From positions 348,372,027 through 348,436,026 of the forward strand of contig NC_090439.1 in assembly GCF_031143425.1 (NCBI RefSeq): a DNA stretch of 64,000 bases. Direction: 5' to 3'. The translations under genes were made by a program, and so were the position numbers. How positions within the stretch are numbered: position 1 is the stretch's first letter; each line of letters begins with the position of its first letter. Shown piece after piece: positions 1-9,930 of this stretch. The notes under the pieces are model-generated. The model was not told where the DNA came from. It did no database searches and was given only the letters and a program-made list of their open reading frames with translations. Source of the stretch: Pleurodeles waltl. Its lineage: Eukaryota > Chordata > Amphibia > Caudata > Salamandridae.

Positions 1-333
1 CTCCTTCCGAGCCCACAGGTCCCTTAACGCCTGCCCTGACCAGGCGCTAAAAAACGACGCAAAAGCGGCTGGACGTCATTTTTTTTGACCCGCCCACTGC
101 CTGGGAGTGTAAATACGGCGCACATACCTCGGAGTCAATTTTTTAGACGGGAACGCCTACCTTGCATATCATTAACGCAAAGTAGGTGTCCACGCTAAAA
201 AATGACGCAAACTCCATGGACTTTGGCGCTAGACGCGTCTAACGCCAGAGTATAAATATGGAGTTCGTTTTGCGTTGAATTTGCGTTAAAAAAACGACGC
301 AAATCCGGCGCAAACGGAGTATAAATATGGCCC
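1..333 (-). mobile_element. Miniature Harbinger-type element (family 1), cut by window edge
   Basis: This is the left-end portion, in reverse orientation, of the 0.9-kb miniature family seen complete at 59228-60141. It ends in TATAAATATGGCCC followed by TAA, a plausible 3-bp target duplication. It contains the family's characteristic nested inverted repeats around AAAAAATGACGC and GGCGCAAAC. It interrupts the transposase exon that resumes at 334. The other end lies outside the window. Confidence 0.75.
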
Positions 334-905
334 TAAGTATCTTGGGTCGGTGCATGATGCCTTTGTTCTTAGGAATAGCAGCATCCCAAATGTGATGGCC
401 CAACTACAGAGGCACAGGGTGTGGCTAATAGGTGAGCCTTGGTCCCCACCCACTGTATGTTAGTGTATACCTCTGGTGTTAACCCCATAGGAATGTGTGA
501 GGCTAAATGTGCTCCCTCAATACTTGTAGGTGACTCTGGCTACCCAAACCTATTGTGGCTGCTGACCCCTGTGAGGAATGCCAGGACAGGGGCTGAGGAA
601 CGTTATAATGAGGTACATGGGCGAACCAGACGGATCATTGAAAGGACCTATGGCCTCCTGAAGGCCAGGTTCAGGTGTCTCCATCTGACAGGTGGATCCC
701 TGTGCTACTCATCCGTGAAGGTCTTCCAGATAGTAGTGGCATGTTGCACAACCTGGCCCTCAGATGCCATGTACCCTTTCTGTAGGAGGAGGAGACAGGA
801 GATGCCCCTATGGCAGCAGTAGACCCTGATGATAGTGAGGATGAAGAGGATGAGGATGCGGAAGAGGACATCAGAACATTAGTTATCCGTCAGTACTTCC
901 AATGA
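334..905 (+). pseudogene. Harbinger transposase (HARBI1-like), 3' part, element A
   Basis: This is the C-terminal half of a DDE nuclease-type transposase. The first exon piece (to 431) encodes LGSVHDAFVLRNSSIP and ends at a GTGAGC donor. A 98-base intron (432-529) ends in CTTGTAG, and the second exon opens with GDSGYP, the second catalytic-Asp motif. Further on is ERTYGLLKARFRCL, which carries the catalytic Glu. A frameshift near 740 separates VVAC from the continuing MLHNLALRCHVPF frame. An in-frame TAG follows, then an acidic tail ending IRTLVIRQYFQ at 905. The N-terminal part is lost to the miniature element at 1-333 and the window edge. Its partner gene is the Myb-like gene at about 10308-9931. 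The product cannot be functional as it stands. Confidence 0.85.
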
Positions 906-1132
906 CACACAGGTGAGACAGTGCACCTGCACATTTCTCTGACTATTGGTGTATTCTGTGTGGCTGTAGCATGATGGCATTAACTTTTTTTATTTTACTC
1001 ACTGTCACCTATGGTTTGTCATTTTACAGATGTTGGTGATGAAACAACTGTGTACTGATGTGTTGACTACAGCCGGCTACAGGTCATTATTTCTATGCTC
1101 TCACAGTGTACAGCTCATTTTCAATGGCTGTG
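906..1132. other. Harbinger A non-coding sequence
   Basis: No convincing gene is visible. The stretch follows the transposase stop and runs up to the Penelope-like insertion. It continues after the insertion at 9411, so it is probably the spacer between the two convergent genes of element A. Confidence 0.5.
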
Positions 1133-1148
1133 ACTGTTTCCATAAATA
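1133..1148. repeat. Target site duplication, left copy, of the Penelope-like element
   Basis: ACTGTTTCCATAAATA is identical to 9395-9410. The two copies delimit the whole insertion, including its inverted partial copy, so both arms arrived in one event. Confidence 0.92.
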
Positions 1149-1627
1149 CTTCGAAAAAAAGGGGGGTAAGAGGAGGATTGGTCGGTCCAGTGTACGTCCT
1201 CCCAATCCAGTACTAATATGATATGGTACACTGTTCCGAAATCGAAAGGAGAGGAGAAAGAGAAAGAGTCCTGTTAATCAGGAGCAATGGTCCTCACACA
1301 CCAAATCTGGTGTCATGCTTCATCATAGGACAGCTCCTCGTCAGACCGGCGCTGCAATGTCTGACGGGCACCCCCCTAGGGGGGGGCTCTTTGCCGGAGA
1401 TCTTTTTGAATATACTCGATGATGCCACGGAGCCAAAATATGGGTCCGAGAGAGGAGAAAATGTATGAAAAAAGAGAATAATAAAATTGGCTCAGATCCC
1501 TCACCTAATAGTTTATTATTTGCTGTTGGGAAATGGTCAAGATTAAAAAGAAATCAAGGGAGTGAAACCAAAGACAATGCTTGAACACCCACACAAGATC
1601 AATCAAAGAAATTGAGGAGGACGGAAA

Positions 1628-1711
1628 AGGTCCGACACTCCTCAATATGCGGTCGACATGTTTCGCGTCGTTGCTGGTCCAACAGGATCCCGTGACGCTT
1701 CTTCAGGACCT
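1628..1711 (-). ncRNA. Three-way-junction motif, inverted copy
   Basis: This is the reverse complement of the motif described at 8895-8978, with the same three stems, carried in the inverted arm. Confidence 0.4.
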
Positions 1712-3164
1712 AATTTAATTATAGATTTTCTCCACAAGAAAAAACCAAAAACAGAATACTTATACTTCTGTTGACTAACGTTCACAGTCAAGACGTCATC
1801 AGTCACTTAACAGGACTAAAGCAGACTGGGTTTCCTTTCCTATCAGTCGCCCTAAGTATGGGAAACAAAAAAGAGGGCTAAAATTAGCTCAGTATATCAT
1901 CGCTTCACCAGTATTCAAGGGCGACGAGTACAGGTTAATGCAGAAAAAGGGGAGTGACAAAATAGTGCAACACTCAGTGATCAAGTGGTTGTAGGCACAC
2001 CATGCTGGTAACATATAAAGTTGCTTACCATCTCAATTTAGAGAATAGGCTTCATGGGATATCGCTGGCCCATCACCCGGTACACAGTAAATCTGATGGT
2101 AAGAGAACATGTGCCAAAAAAGGAAAAATGGGGGGGCATCATATTATAGTTATATACTCGTCATAAAAGTCCGAGGTACAAATGGTTAGAGATAAGCCAA
2201 CCAAGTTGGGAAAATGTAGGACTGACAATAAGGTGGAATTCAAAAGTCGTATTTACATATGACTCACTTTAAGTCTAATACACATACATCATAGAAGCAG
2301 CAAGAAACAGAGAAAAAACAGTCATCAATTCTGTGTGAATGTTCATAAATCTCCCCAAAATCACGTATATTGTAGGGCATGTAGCCAGTTTCGTTGAGTA
2401 AAGAGATACTTCATCCTAAAAACACACTAAGAGATGTGTCAAAGGTCAAAAGTAAAGTGGCACATTAGAGGGATAAAGATATGGGGGTATGTCGTGGCCC
2501 AGGAATGATCATACCTTTATATAACACACCGTAGTAAATTTGAAGAAAAACAAAGACTAGGACCGAAGGAGTGCAATCTGTAAGACTGCGGCCGTATCGT
2601 TAGGTATAGAGCATGGGGTCCCTGGCCTGGAAACATCATAGCGTTCGAAAAAGATGCCGTGGTAAAGTTTCTGCAAGAAAAGTAGAGTGGTGCACTTACT
2701 TGCGCGGTTACCGGTTTTGTCTGCAGCACCTACCCGGGGGTCGCGTTCCCGAACATATGCGGAACGGAAGGCTGCTGGTATAAATAATATGCGCGTACAG
2801 CGCGTGTCCATTAATTAGGGAATCAGTTGCCAAGTAACGTTCTCGTCACTGGCAGGCCTCTACGGAAATCGAAGAAGGACTTTAAAATCGGGAGCGATGA
2901 GAGCACTCTATGTGCGGCGGCCATCTTAAAGTGATGTAGGGATTGGAAATAGTTTGGTTACGACTATCAGGAGATGCCAAAAAACAGTTGTAGATCAGAT
3001 TAGTCGTACTAATATCATTAGTCCAGAGAGTCTAATTTAAATCTTATCCAATAGGAGTAAAAAGAAGATGACCAACAGGCAAGACCTTCTAAAAGTGGTT
3101 GTAAGAAGGGCAGAGAAGTGTATATATGAAATAAATAAAAAACAAAAAACAGCCAAGTTGGTTC

Positions 3165-3685
3165 CTATTTGGAAAGGTGGAACCAGGGAATGTCATCGTT
3201 TAGTCCCTGTTGGTGGGTATGGAGTCTATATACCCAGCGTTGTTCAAGCTCAAATAACGGTCGGGTACCTGGTGTGTCGCAAGTGTGTAATACCACCCAT
3301 CGGATGTCGTCTGGTGTGTGGTTAAGTTCAATAAAATGTATACTAAGTTTGGTAGTAGTACGTCCACACCGAATGTTACTACGGTGTTCATTTACCCTAA
3401 TCTTTACAGGTCGTGTGGTCAACCCTACGTATCTAAGATTGCATGGACAGGTGATAAGGTAAACACAATTGCGGGTGTTGCAGTTAGTATGTTTCATCAG
3501 ATGCCATGTTAAAAATGGCTCTAACTTTAAGATGTCTGTGCGTATAGTGAGAGCGCAGACGTTGCAATTCCCACATGGAAAATGACCTTTAACTGGGGGG
3601 AGATCCCATAAAGATTTCTGTCTGTTTGAGGTGGTGGTGGGTCTGGGTCGGGTGTGTACCAGCATGTCTTTTATGTTTGCGGTCC
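3165..3685 (-). pseudogene. Penelope-like ORF2, C-terminal fragment (inverted copy)
   Basis: The minus strand encodes the last roughly 170 residues of the RT-endonuclease protein, from RTANIKDML to the LSK stop. It includes the Cys-rich linker and the whole GIY-YIG domain. It matches the intact copy except for RYVGLTT in place of RYVGMTT. No RT domain is present, so it is only a by-product of the head-to-head insertion structure. Confidence 0.9.
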
Positions 3686-4273
3686 TTGTCTTTGGTTTCA
3701 CTCCCTTGATTTCTTTTTAATCTTGACCATTTCCCAACAGCAAATAATAAACTATTAGGTGAGGGATCTGAGCCAATTTTATTATTCTCTTTTTTCATAC
3801 ATTTTCTCCTCTCTCGGACCCATATTTTGGCTCCGTGGCATCATCGAGTATATTCAAAAAGATCTCCGGCAAAGAGCCCCCCCCTAGGGGGGTGCCCGTC
3901 AGACATTGCAGCGCCGGTCTGACGAGGAGCTGTCCTATGATGAAGCATGACACCAGATTTTGGCCCGTATTTATACTTTTTTTAGCGCCGCATTTGCGCC
4001 GCTTTTTGGCGCAAAACGGCGCAAACCTACAAAATACAATGGCATTTTGCAAGTTTGCGCTGTTTTTGCGTCAAAAAACGACGCAAATGCGGCGCAAAAA
4101 AAGTATAAATACGGGCCTTGGTGTGTGAGGACCATTGCTCCTGATTAACAGGACTCTTTCTCTTTCTCCTCTCCTTTCGATTTCGGAACAGTGTACCATA
4201 TCATATTAGTACTGGATTGGGAGGACGTACACTGGACCGACCAATCCTCCTCTTACCCCCCTTTTTTTCGAAG
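3686..4273 (+). repeat. 5' pseudo-LTR of the Penelope-like element
   Basis: It begins TTGTCTTTGGTTTCACTCCC like the 3' copy at 9029 and runs past that copy's end by about 65 bases to CTTTTTTTCGAAG. It contains a CCCCCCTAGGGGGG palindrome and a CGTCAGAC/GTCTGACG inverted repeat. Unlike the other two copies of this repeat in the window, it carries a 157-base miniature element at 3961-4117. Promoter activity is expected here from what is known of the family, but no specific promoter element was identified. Confidence 0.85.
3961..4117. mobile_element. Short miniature inverted-repeat element in the pseudo-LTR
   Basis: The ends GGCCCGTATTTATAC and GTATAAATACGGGCC are perfect inverted repeats. The site is uninterrupted (CAGATTTGGTG) in the copies at 1149-3685 and 9029-9394. 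The flanks carry T runs, but the 3-bp duplication is not exact. The end sequence resembles miniature family 1. Confidence 0.85.
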
Positions 4274-4335
4274 TATTTAGCACAGCGGGTTCGCTGTGGG
4301 GTTGTTTATTTGCTAATTTCTCTGAGATCATTAAT

Positions 4336-5223
4336 ATGGATAATTTTCAAGGTCTCAGCTTTGACGATGACATCGTGTCTGCTATTCTGCAGACTCCCTC
4401 CATTTTGGTTAATGATGGTGCAGGACCTTCTGGTCCCACCAAAGAAGAATGGGATAAACTGTCTTCACTCAAACGTGACCTGGTCAAAACAGTCCTGCAT
4501 GGGACTATTATGACCGAATACTTGAGAGCTAATATAGCTCCAAATGGACTACTGGTATCAAATATGCCCAGGATCTTCCTACAAGACCTTGCCTTTAGGA
4601 AGGACTGGGCTCAGATAGCATGGAAATGCACCCGGGACTGGCTAGTCCTTATTATCAATACATCTAGACGACTAGCAGAGTCTATAGCGATTCAGATCAC
4701 TTTCATAGAGAATACACTCAAAACCTCAATCTCTATAGCAGCATTTAAGAGCCGATTAGCAGAAATCAACACTGATCTTAACGAAACCAAAGAGTTCTTG
4801 ACTCAACAGAAGATCACCAAGTTACAAAAAGATATCAACAGGTTTAATAGAGAGAAGATCTACCCATACATTAGAGATGATTACACGATGGAGACCCCAT
4901 CTGTCTCATCAGATGACTCCTCCACCTCTGGTAGGAAACCCCGTAAATATAGCCACAGCTCATCCTCTGATGGATGGAGCACGGATGATGACAGACCCCA
5001 ACCTTATTTTAATTATCCACAATATCATCCTGGTCATCCAATGACATGGCAACAACCTTTCCCTTTTTACCAACCCCGTCCAATGCCACCTTATATGCCT
5101 TTTTTAGGCCGAGGCAGAGGAAGAGGCAGAAGACGAGGAAGAGGAAGACGAGTCCACTGGTCTCAGGAGGAACCACAGATGGTCACGAGGAGCCAGGGCA
5201 AGACCCCCTCAACAAAGACCTAG
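4336..5223 (+). CDS. Upstream ORF1 of the Penelope-like element, basic RG-rich protein
   Basis: This frame encodes 295 residues and is uninterrupted. I do not recognise a catalytic family. Residues about 1-190 look helical, with a likely coiled-coil segment around ETKEFLTQQKITKLQKDI. A Ser-rich acidic stretch follows (SSDDSSTS), then an aromatic-proline stretch with YFNYPQYHPG, then an Arg-Gly run GRGRGRGRRRGRGRR at about 257-271. RG-rich tails usually bind RNA, so a nucleic-acid chaperone role comparable to other retroelement ORF1 proteins is an inference. Its 3' end overlaps ORF2 by 178 bases in another frame, and the ORF2 ATG lies five bases after an ATG in this frame. The long open frame with biased composition supports real coding. 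Confidence 0.72.
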   Translation: MDNFQGLSFDDDIVSAILQTPSILVNDGAGPSGPTKEEWDKLSSLKRDLVKTVLHGTIMTEYLRANIAPNGLLVSNMPRIFLQDLAFRKDWAQIAWKCTRDWLVLIINTSRRLAESIAIQITFIENTLKTSISIAAFKSRLAEINTDLNETKEFLTQQKITKLQKDINRFNREKIYPYIRDDYTMETPSVSSDDSSTSGRKPRKYSHSSSSDGWSTDDDRPQPYFNYPQYHPGHPMTWQQPFPFYQPRPMPPYMPFLGRGRGRGRRRGRGRRVHWSQEEPQMVTRSQGKTPSTKT

Positions 5224-7436
5224 TGGTTAATTTGTCCTCCAGACTCCTCTCCCCTGATGAAACCAAGGTATTAAACAAAGGACTGGGGTATGTCCCCACT
5301 CCAAAGGACGACTCTTTTCGTTTACAATGCGAAATGTCTCGGTTCTTCAGGAAAATACGCCTCCAATTTTTCTTTAAAGACAAACCTACTGTCGATTCTC
5401 CATTAGACTCGGGCCTCAAAAAGCCTTCCCAATTCATACCTCCTCTCTCCACCATGCCTTGCGAGGTTCAGGCTTTCGAGAAATCAGTCACTTCTGACAT
5501 CGAAAACCTACGACCACAACATAGATTTACTAACCTGTCCAGAATCGAGAATGAGGCACTCCGAGCTCTAGCAGCTGATTCCAATATTACTATTAAACCA
5601 GCTGACAAAGGAGGCGCCATTGTTGTGATGAATACTGAAGATTACAGACAGGAATGTCTTCGCCTTCTCGGCGACTCTACCTATTATGCCCTTGTTGATC
5701 AGGATCCAACGGGACCGTTGCAAACTGAGATACGTGGGATGATAGAGGAAGCCGTTAACAACGCTTGGATATCCCAAAAGGAAGCAGAATTTTTGGATAC
5801 AGAGGACCCTCGTATCCCTTATTTCTACTGCCTCCCCAAAATTCACAAGGGCATTTCTCCTCCACCAGGACGCCCTATAGTCTCAGGGATTGGGTCCATC
5901 CTTGAACCACTTTCGATATTTTGTGACCATTTCCTACGACCTCTTGTACAACAATCAACCACTTACCTGAGAGACACTACAGATGTTCTTAACCTGATTG
6001 AAACTATAAATTCCACAGTGCGTGTTGATGCCCTGATCACACTTGATGTTGAGGCTTTATACACAAACATCCCCCAAGTGGCTACACTGGAGGTAGTTGA
6101 ATCATCCCTCTTATCTACTAGTTCAGAATTCACAACACCTGTCCATTTTATCATGCACTGTGCTAGTTTGGCTATGACTCGTAACTTTTTCCGGTTTGAG
6201 GATAAACTTTTCCATCAAATCCGCGGAACCTCGATGGGTAGTACTTTTGCCCCTAGCTTAGCATGTTTGTACATGTACGACTTTGAGAAACGTTTCATCT
6301 TACCTGAGTCCAACCCCTTCTCCGCCAATATCAAGTTGTGGCGCCGCTATATAGACGACATCCTTGTCATTTGGCATGGCCCTATTGATGTAGTAGATGC
6401 GTTCTCGGCTTGGGTAAATAGTCTAGACCCCTTCCTCAACTTCACTTCCTCTGTATCTACTACAGAGATCCCCTTCCTAGATTTATTAATCAGCATAGAG
6501 GAAGGTAGATTGAGTACCCGCACCTTTCACAAAACTACTGATCGGAACAGCCTATTATTATACGAGAGTCACCATCCTAAAGCACTGAGAGAGAATTTAC
6601 CCTTTGGACAGTTTTTACGTCTCAGACGAAACTGTAGTGATGTACGACTATTTAACACTCAAGCCTCTGAACTACAGGCTAAACTACATGACCGCCATTA
6701 CCCTGAGAGAGTCATCAAAACAGCTTACAAACGAGCTAAGTATAGTAATAGGGACTCATTATTACAACTTAACCCTAAATCTACGGATAACAAACTTACC
6801 TGTGTATCGACATTTACTCCACTTTCTAACACAGTTAAGAAGATAATCAATAAAAGATGGCCGGTCCTCTGCAGTGGGGGCGAAAATATTCCCAAGCCTG
6901 TGTTTGCATTTAAAAGGACCGCAAACATAAAAGACATGCTGGTACACACCCGACCCAGACCCACCACCACCTCAAACAGACAGAAATCTTTATGGGATCT
7001 CCCCCCAGTTAAAGGTCATTTTCCATGTGGGAATTGCAACGTCTGCGCTCTCACTATACGCACAGACATCTTAAAGTTAGAGCCATTTTTAACATGGCAT
7101 CTGATGAAACATACTAACTGCAACACCCGCAATTGTGTTTACCTTATCACCTGTCCATGCAATCTTAGATACGTAGGGATGACCACACGACCTGTAAAGA
7201 TTAGGGTAAATGAACACCGTAGTAACATTCGGTGTGGACGTACTACTACCAAACTTAGTATACATTTTATTGAACTTAACCACACACCAGACGACATCCG
7301 ATGGGTGGTATTACACACTTGCGACACACCAGGTACCCGACCGTTATTTGAGCTTGAACAACGCTGGGTATATAGACTCCATACCCACCAACAGGGACTA
7401 AACGATGACATTCCCTGGTTCCACCTTTCCAAATAG
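5046..7436 (+). CDS. Penelope-like reverse transcriptase with GIY-YIG endonuclease
   Basis: This 796-residue frame is intact. The N-terminus is basic, followed by NLSSRLLSPDETKVLNKGL, a segment typical of Penelope-like proteins. RT motifs follow in order: KPADKGGAIVVM, PKIHKG with RPIVSG, LITLDVEALYTNIP, GTSMGSTFAP and YIDDILVIWHG with its catalytic DD. The linker has paired Cys (FPCGNCNVC, later CNTRNC). The C-terminal GIY-YIG nuclease shows CVYLITC, RYVGMTTRPVKIRVNEH with the catalytic Arg, and ELEQRW near the end. The protein should nick target DNA and prime reverse transcription of the element RNA. It may be reached by reinitiation or frameshifting from ORF1. All key residues that I can read are present, so activity is plausible but untested. 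Confidence 0.93.
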   Translation: MATTFPFLPTPSNATLYAFFRPRQRKRQKTRKRKTSPLVSGGTTDGHEEPGQDPLNKDLVVNLSSRLLSPDETKVLNKGLGYVPTPKDDSFRLQCEMSRFFRKIRLQFFFKDKPTVDSPLDSGLKKPSQFIPPLSTMPCEVQAFEKSVTSDIENLRPQHRFTNLSRIENEALRALAADSNITIKPADKGGAIVVMNTEDYRQECLRLLGDSTYYALVDQDPTGPLQTEIRGMIEEAVNNAWISQKEAEFLDTEDPRIPYFYCLPKIHKGISPPPGRPIVSGIGSILEPLSIFCDHFLRPLVQQSTTYLRDTTDVLNLIETINSTVRVDALITLDVEALYTNIPQVATLEVVESSLLSTSSEFTTPVHFIMHCASLAMTRNFFRFEDKLFHQIRGTSMGSTFAPSLACLYMYDFEKRFILPESNPFSANIKLWRRYIDDILVIWHGPIDVVDAFSAWVNSLDPFLNFTSSVSTTEIPFLDLLISIEEGRLSTRTFHKTTDRNSLLLYESHHPKALRENLPFGQFLRLRRNCSDVRLFNTQASELQAKLHDRHYPERVIKTAYKRAKYSNRDSLLQLNPKSTDNKLTCVSTFTPLSNTVKKIINKRWPVLCSGGENIPKPVFAFKRTANIKDMLVHTRPRPTTTSNRQKSLWDLPPVKGHFPCGNCNVCALTIRTDILKLEPFLTWHLMKHTNCNTRNCVYLITCPCNLRYVGMTTRPVKIRVNEHRSNIRCGRTTTKLSIHFIELNHTPDDIRWVVLHTCDTPGTRPLFELEQRWVYRLHTHQQGLNDDIPWFHLSK

Positions 7437-9028
7437 GAACCAACTTGGCTTTCTGTTTTTTGTTTTTTATTTATTTCATATATACACTTCTCTGCCCTTC
7501 TTACAACCACTTTTAGAAGGTCTTGCCTGTTGGTCATCTTCTTTTTACTCCTATTGGATAAGATTTGAATTAGACTCTCTGGACTAATGATATTAGTACG
7601 ACTAATCTGATCTACAACTGTTTTTTGGCATCTCCTGATAGTCGTAACCAAACTATTTCCAATCCCTACATCACTTTAAGATGGCCGCCGCACATAGAGT
7701 GCTCTCATCGCGTCCCGATTTTAAAGTCCTTCTTCGATTTCCGTAGAGGCCTGCCAGTGACGAGAACGTTACTTGGCAACTGATTCCCTAATTAATGGAC
7801 ACGCGCTCTACGCGCGTATTATTTATACCAGCAGCCTTGCGTTCCGCATATGTTCGGGAACGCGACCCCCGGGTAGGTGCTGCAGACAAAACCGGTAACC
7901 GCGCAAGTAAGTGCACCACTCTACTTTTCTTGCAGAAACTTTACCACGGCATCTTTTTCGAACGCTATGATGTTTCCAGGCCAGGGACCCCATGCTCTAT
8001 ACCTAACGATACGGCCGCAGTCTTACAGATTGCACTCCTTCGGTCCTAGTCTTTGTTTTTCTTCAAATTTACTACGGTGTGTTATATAAAGGTATGATCA
8101 TTCCTGGGCCACGACATACCCCCATATCTTTATCCCTCTAATGTGCCACTTTACTTTTGACCTTTGACACATCTCTTAGTGTGTTTTTAGGATGAAGTAT
8201 CTCTTTACTCAACGAAACTGGCTACATGCCCTACAATATACGTGATTTTGGGGAGATTTATGAACATTCACACAGAATTGATGACTGTTTTTTCTCTGTT
8301 TCTTGCTGCTTCTATGATGTATGTGTATTAGACTTAAAGTGAGTCATATGTAAATACGACTTTTGAATTCCACCTTATTGTCAGTCCTACATTTTCCCAA
8401 CTTGGTTGGCTTATCTCTAACCATTTGTACCTCGGACTTTTATGACGAGTATATAACTATAATATGATGCCCCCCCTTTTTTCCTTTTTTGGCACATGTT
8501 CTCTTACCATCAGATTTACTGTGTACCGGGTGATGGGCCAGCGATATCCCATGAAGCCTATTCTCTAAATTGAGATGGTAAGCAACTTTATATGTTACCA
8601 GCATGGTGTGCCTACAACCACTTGATCACTGAGTGTTGCACTATTTTGTCACTCCCCTTTTTCTGCATTAACCTGTACTCGTCGCCCTTGAATACTGGTG
8701 AAGCGATGATATACTGAGCTAATTTTAGCCCTCTTTTTTGTTTCCCATACTTAGGGCGACTGATAGGAAAGGAAACCCAGTCTGCTTTAGTCCTGTTAAG
8801 TGACTGATGACGTCTTGACTGTGAACGTTAGTCAACAGAAGTATAAGTATTCTGTTTTTGGTTTTTTCTTGTGGAGAAAATCTATAATTAAATTAGGTCC
8901 TGAAGAAGCGTCACGGGATCCTGTTGGACCAGCAACGACGCGAAACATGTCGACCGCATATTGAGGAGTGTCGGACCTTTTCCGTCCTCCTCAATTTCTT
9001 TGATTGATCTTGTGTGGGTGTTCAAGCA
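7437..9028 (+). other. 3' non-coding region of the Penelope-like element
   Basis: The 1.6 kb after the ORF2 stop has no supported gene. Short frames at 7795-8089 recur in the inverted arm but look like chance frames. The segment ends with the structured motif at 8895-8978 and then enters the 3' pseudo-LTR. Confidence 0.7.
8895..8978 (+). ncRNA. Three-way-junction motif resembling a hammerhead ribozyme core
   Basis: The predicted stems are AGGTC (8895-8899) with GACCT (8974-8978), GCGTC (8908-8912) with GACGC (8937-8941), and CGAC (8951-8954) with GTCG (8970-8973). Between stems I and II lies CTGAAGAA, and after stem II lies GAAA, as in a hammerhead (CUGANGA and GAAA). Hammerheads are known in Penelope-like pseudo-LTRs. 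There is one extra A before stem II, and the base before stem I breaks the usual UH cleavage rule, so activity is doubtful. Confidence 0.4.
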
Positions 9029-9394
9029 TTGTCTTTGGTTTCACTCCCTTGATTTCTTTTTAATCTTGACCATTTCCCAACAGCAAATAATAAACTATTA
9101 GGTGAGGGATCTGAGCCAATTTTATTATTCTCTTTTTTCATACATTTTCTCCTCTCTCGGACCCATATTTTGGCTCCGTGGCATCATCGAGTATATTCAA
9201 AAAGATCTCCGGCAAAGAGCCCCCCCCTAGGGGGGTGCCCGTCAGACATTGCAGCGCCGGTCTGACGAGGAGCTGTCCTATGATGAAGCATGACACCAGA
9301 TTTGGTGTGTGAGGACCATTGCTCCTGATTAACAGGACTCTTTCTCTTTCTCCTCTCCTTTCGATTTCGGAACAGTGTACCATATCATATTAGT
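9029..9394 (+). repeat. 3' pseudo-LTR of the Penelope-like element
   Basis: This is the third copy of the pseudo-LTR, without the miniature insertion. It stops at TCATATTAGT, about 65 bases before the end shared by the other two copies, and is followed at once by the right target duplication. Confidence 0.85.
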
Positions 9395-9410
9395 ACTGTT
9401 TCCATAAATA
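9395..9410. repeat. Target site duplication, right copy, of the Penelope-like element
   Basis: ACTGTTTCCATAAATA is identical to 1133-1148. Confidence 0.92.
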
Positions 9411-9930
9411 GACATTATCAACACATAAAATGCTAGAAGCCGAGTTGTGTTCAAGGGTGTTTATTGTAGTGCTAAGAAATTTAAGTTAAATTGCAATGGA
9501 ATGGGGTGATGATGGAGGAAAGTCCAGGGTATTGTTCCAGTCCTTTGTGGCACAGGTGCTGTGTCCATGGGGCCATTGGAAGGGGAGCAATGGCAGGGAT
9601 GTAAGTGATGTATTATGCTTCATGTGTATGACATATCGTACATCCCTGGCTTCCCCTCTATCGTTAGTGTTGCCCTGCCACCTTTTGCTTGTGTTTGGTG
9701 AAGTATTGTGGGATTGTTAGTTTCCCTATGCTGTGCATGCTTTTGTGATGGGTGTCCATGCAGGGCAGGGAGGGCTGTCCATGTATTGGTATTGCATGCA
9801 GGGCTTGACATTGAGGTTAGTCATATGTGTAGGTGCAGTATGTGGGATGGAGTAGAGTGATGGGTGTGAGGGTGAGGGGATGTGATGGCATGCAGGTATG
9901 GGGGGTGATAAGTAGTAAACGTAGACTTAC
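9411..9930 (-). other. Downstream part of the Harbinger A Myb-like gene
   Basis: This lies 3' of the donor at 9930 on the minus strand. It should contain the intron and last exon of the Myb-like gene, but I could not place an acceptor with confidence. A short minus-strand frame at 9811-9620 is possible but unsupported. Confidence 0.4.

Larger units (their letters stand above)
1149..3685 (-). repeat. Inverted partial copy of the Penelope-like element
   Basis: This 2.54-kb arm is the reverse complement of 6916-9394 plus about 65 more bases of pseudo-LTR. It contains the end of the RT-endonuclease frame, the 3' region and one pseudo-LTR. It ends at the left target duplication with a run whose complement is CCCTTTTTTTCGAAG, matching the 5' pseudo-LTR end at 4273. 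The 5' truncation point is GGACC at 3681-3685, directly abutting the pseudo-LTR of the full copy. Confidence 0.92.
1149..9394 (+). mobile_element. Penelope-like retroelement with inverted 5' partial copy
   Basis: The 8.2-kb insertion lies between 16-bp direct repeats. It consists of an inverted, 5'-truncated copy (1149-3685) joined head-to-head to a full-length copy (3686-9394). The full copy has a 5' pseudo-LTR, two overlapping reading frames, a 1.6-kb 3' region and a 3' pseudo-LTR. Penelope-like elements are known for GIY-YIG endonuclease, pseudo-LTRs and partial tandem or inverted copies at their 5' end, all seen here. The element sits inside Harbinger element A. The intact frames and near-identical arms suggest a recent insertion. 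Confidence 0.93.

Noticed and set aside
3898..3940. Possible hammerhead ribozyme (CTGACGAGG after a stem)
   Set aside because: No GAAA partner follows a closing stem II; the downstream GCTCC is followed by TGATTAAC.
7795..8089. Two small frames (84 and 70 codons) repeated in the inverted Penelope arm
   Set aside because: Their presence in both arms follows from the duplication. They overlap each other, lie in the 3' region and have no motif.
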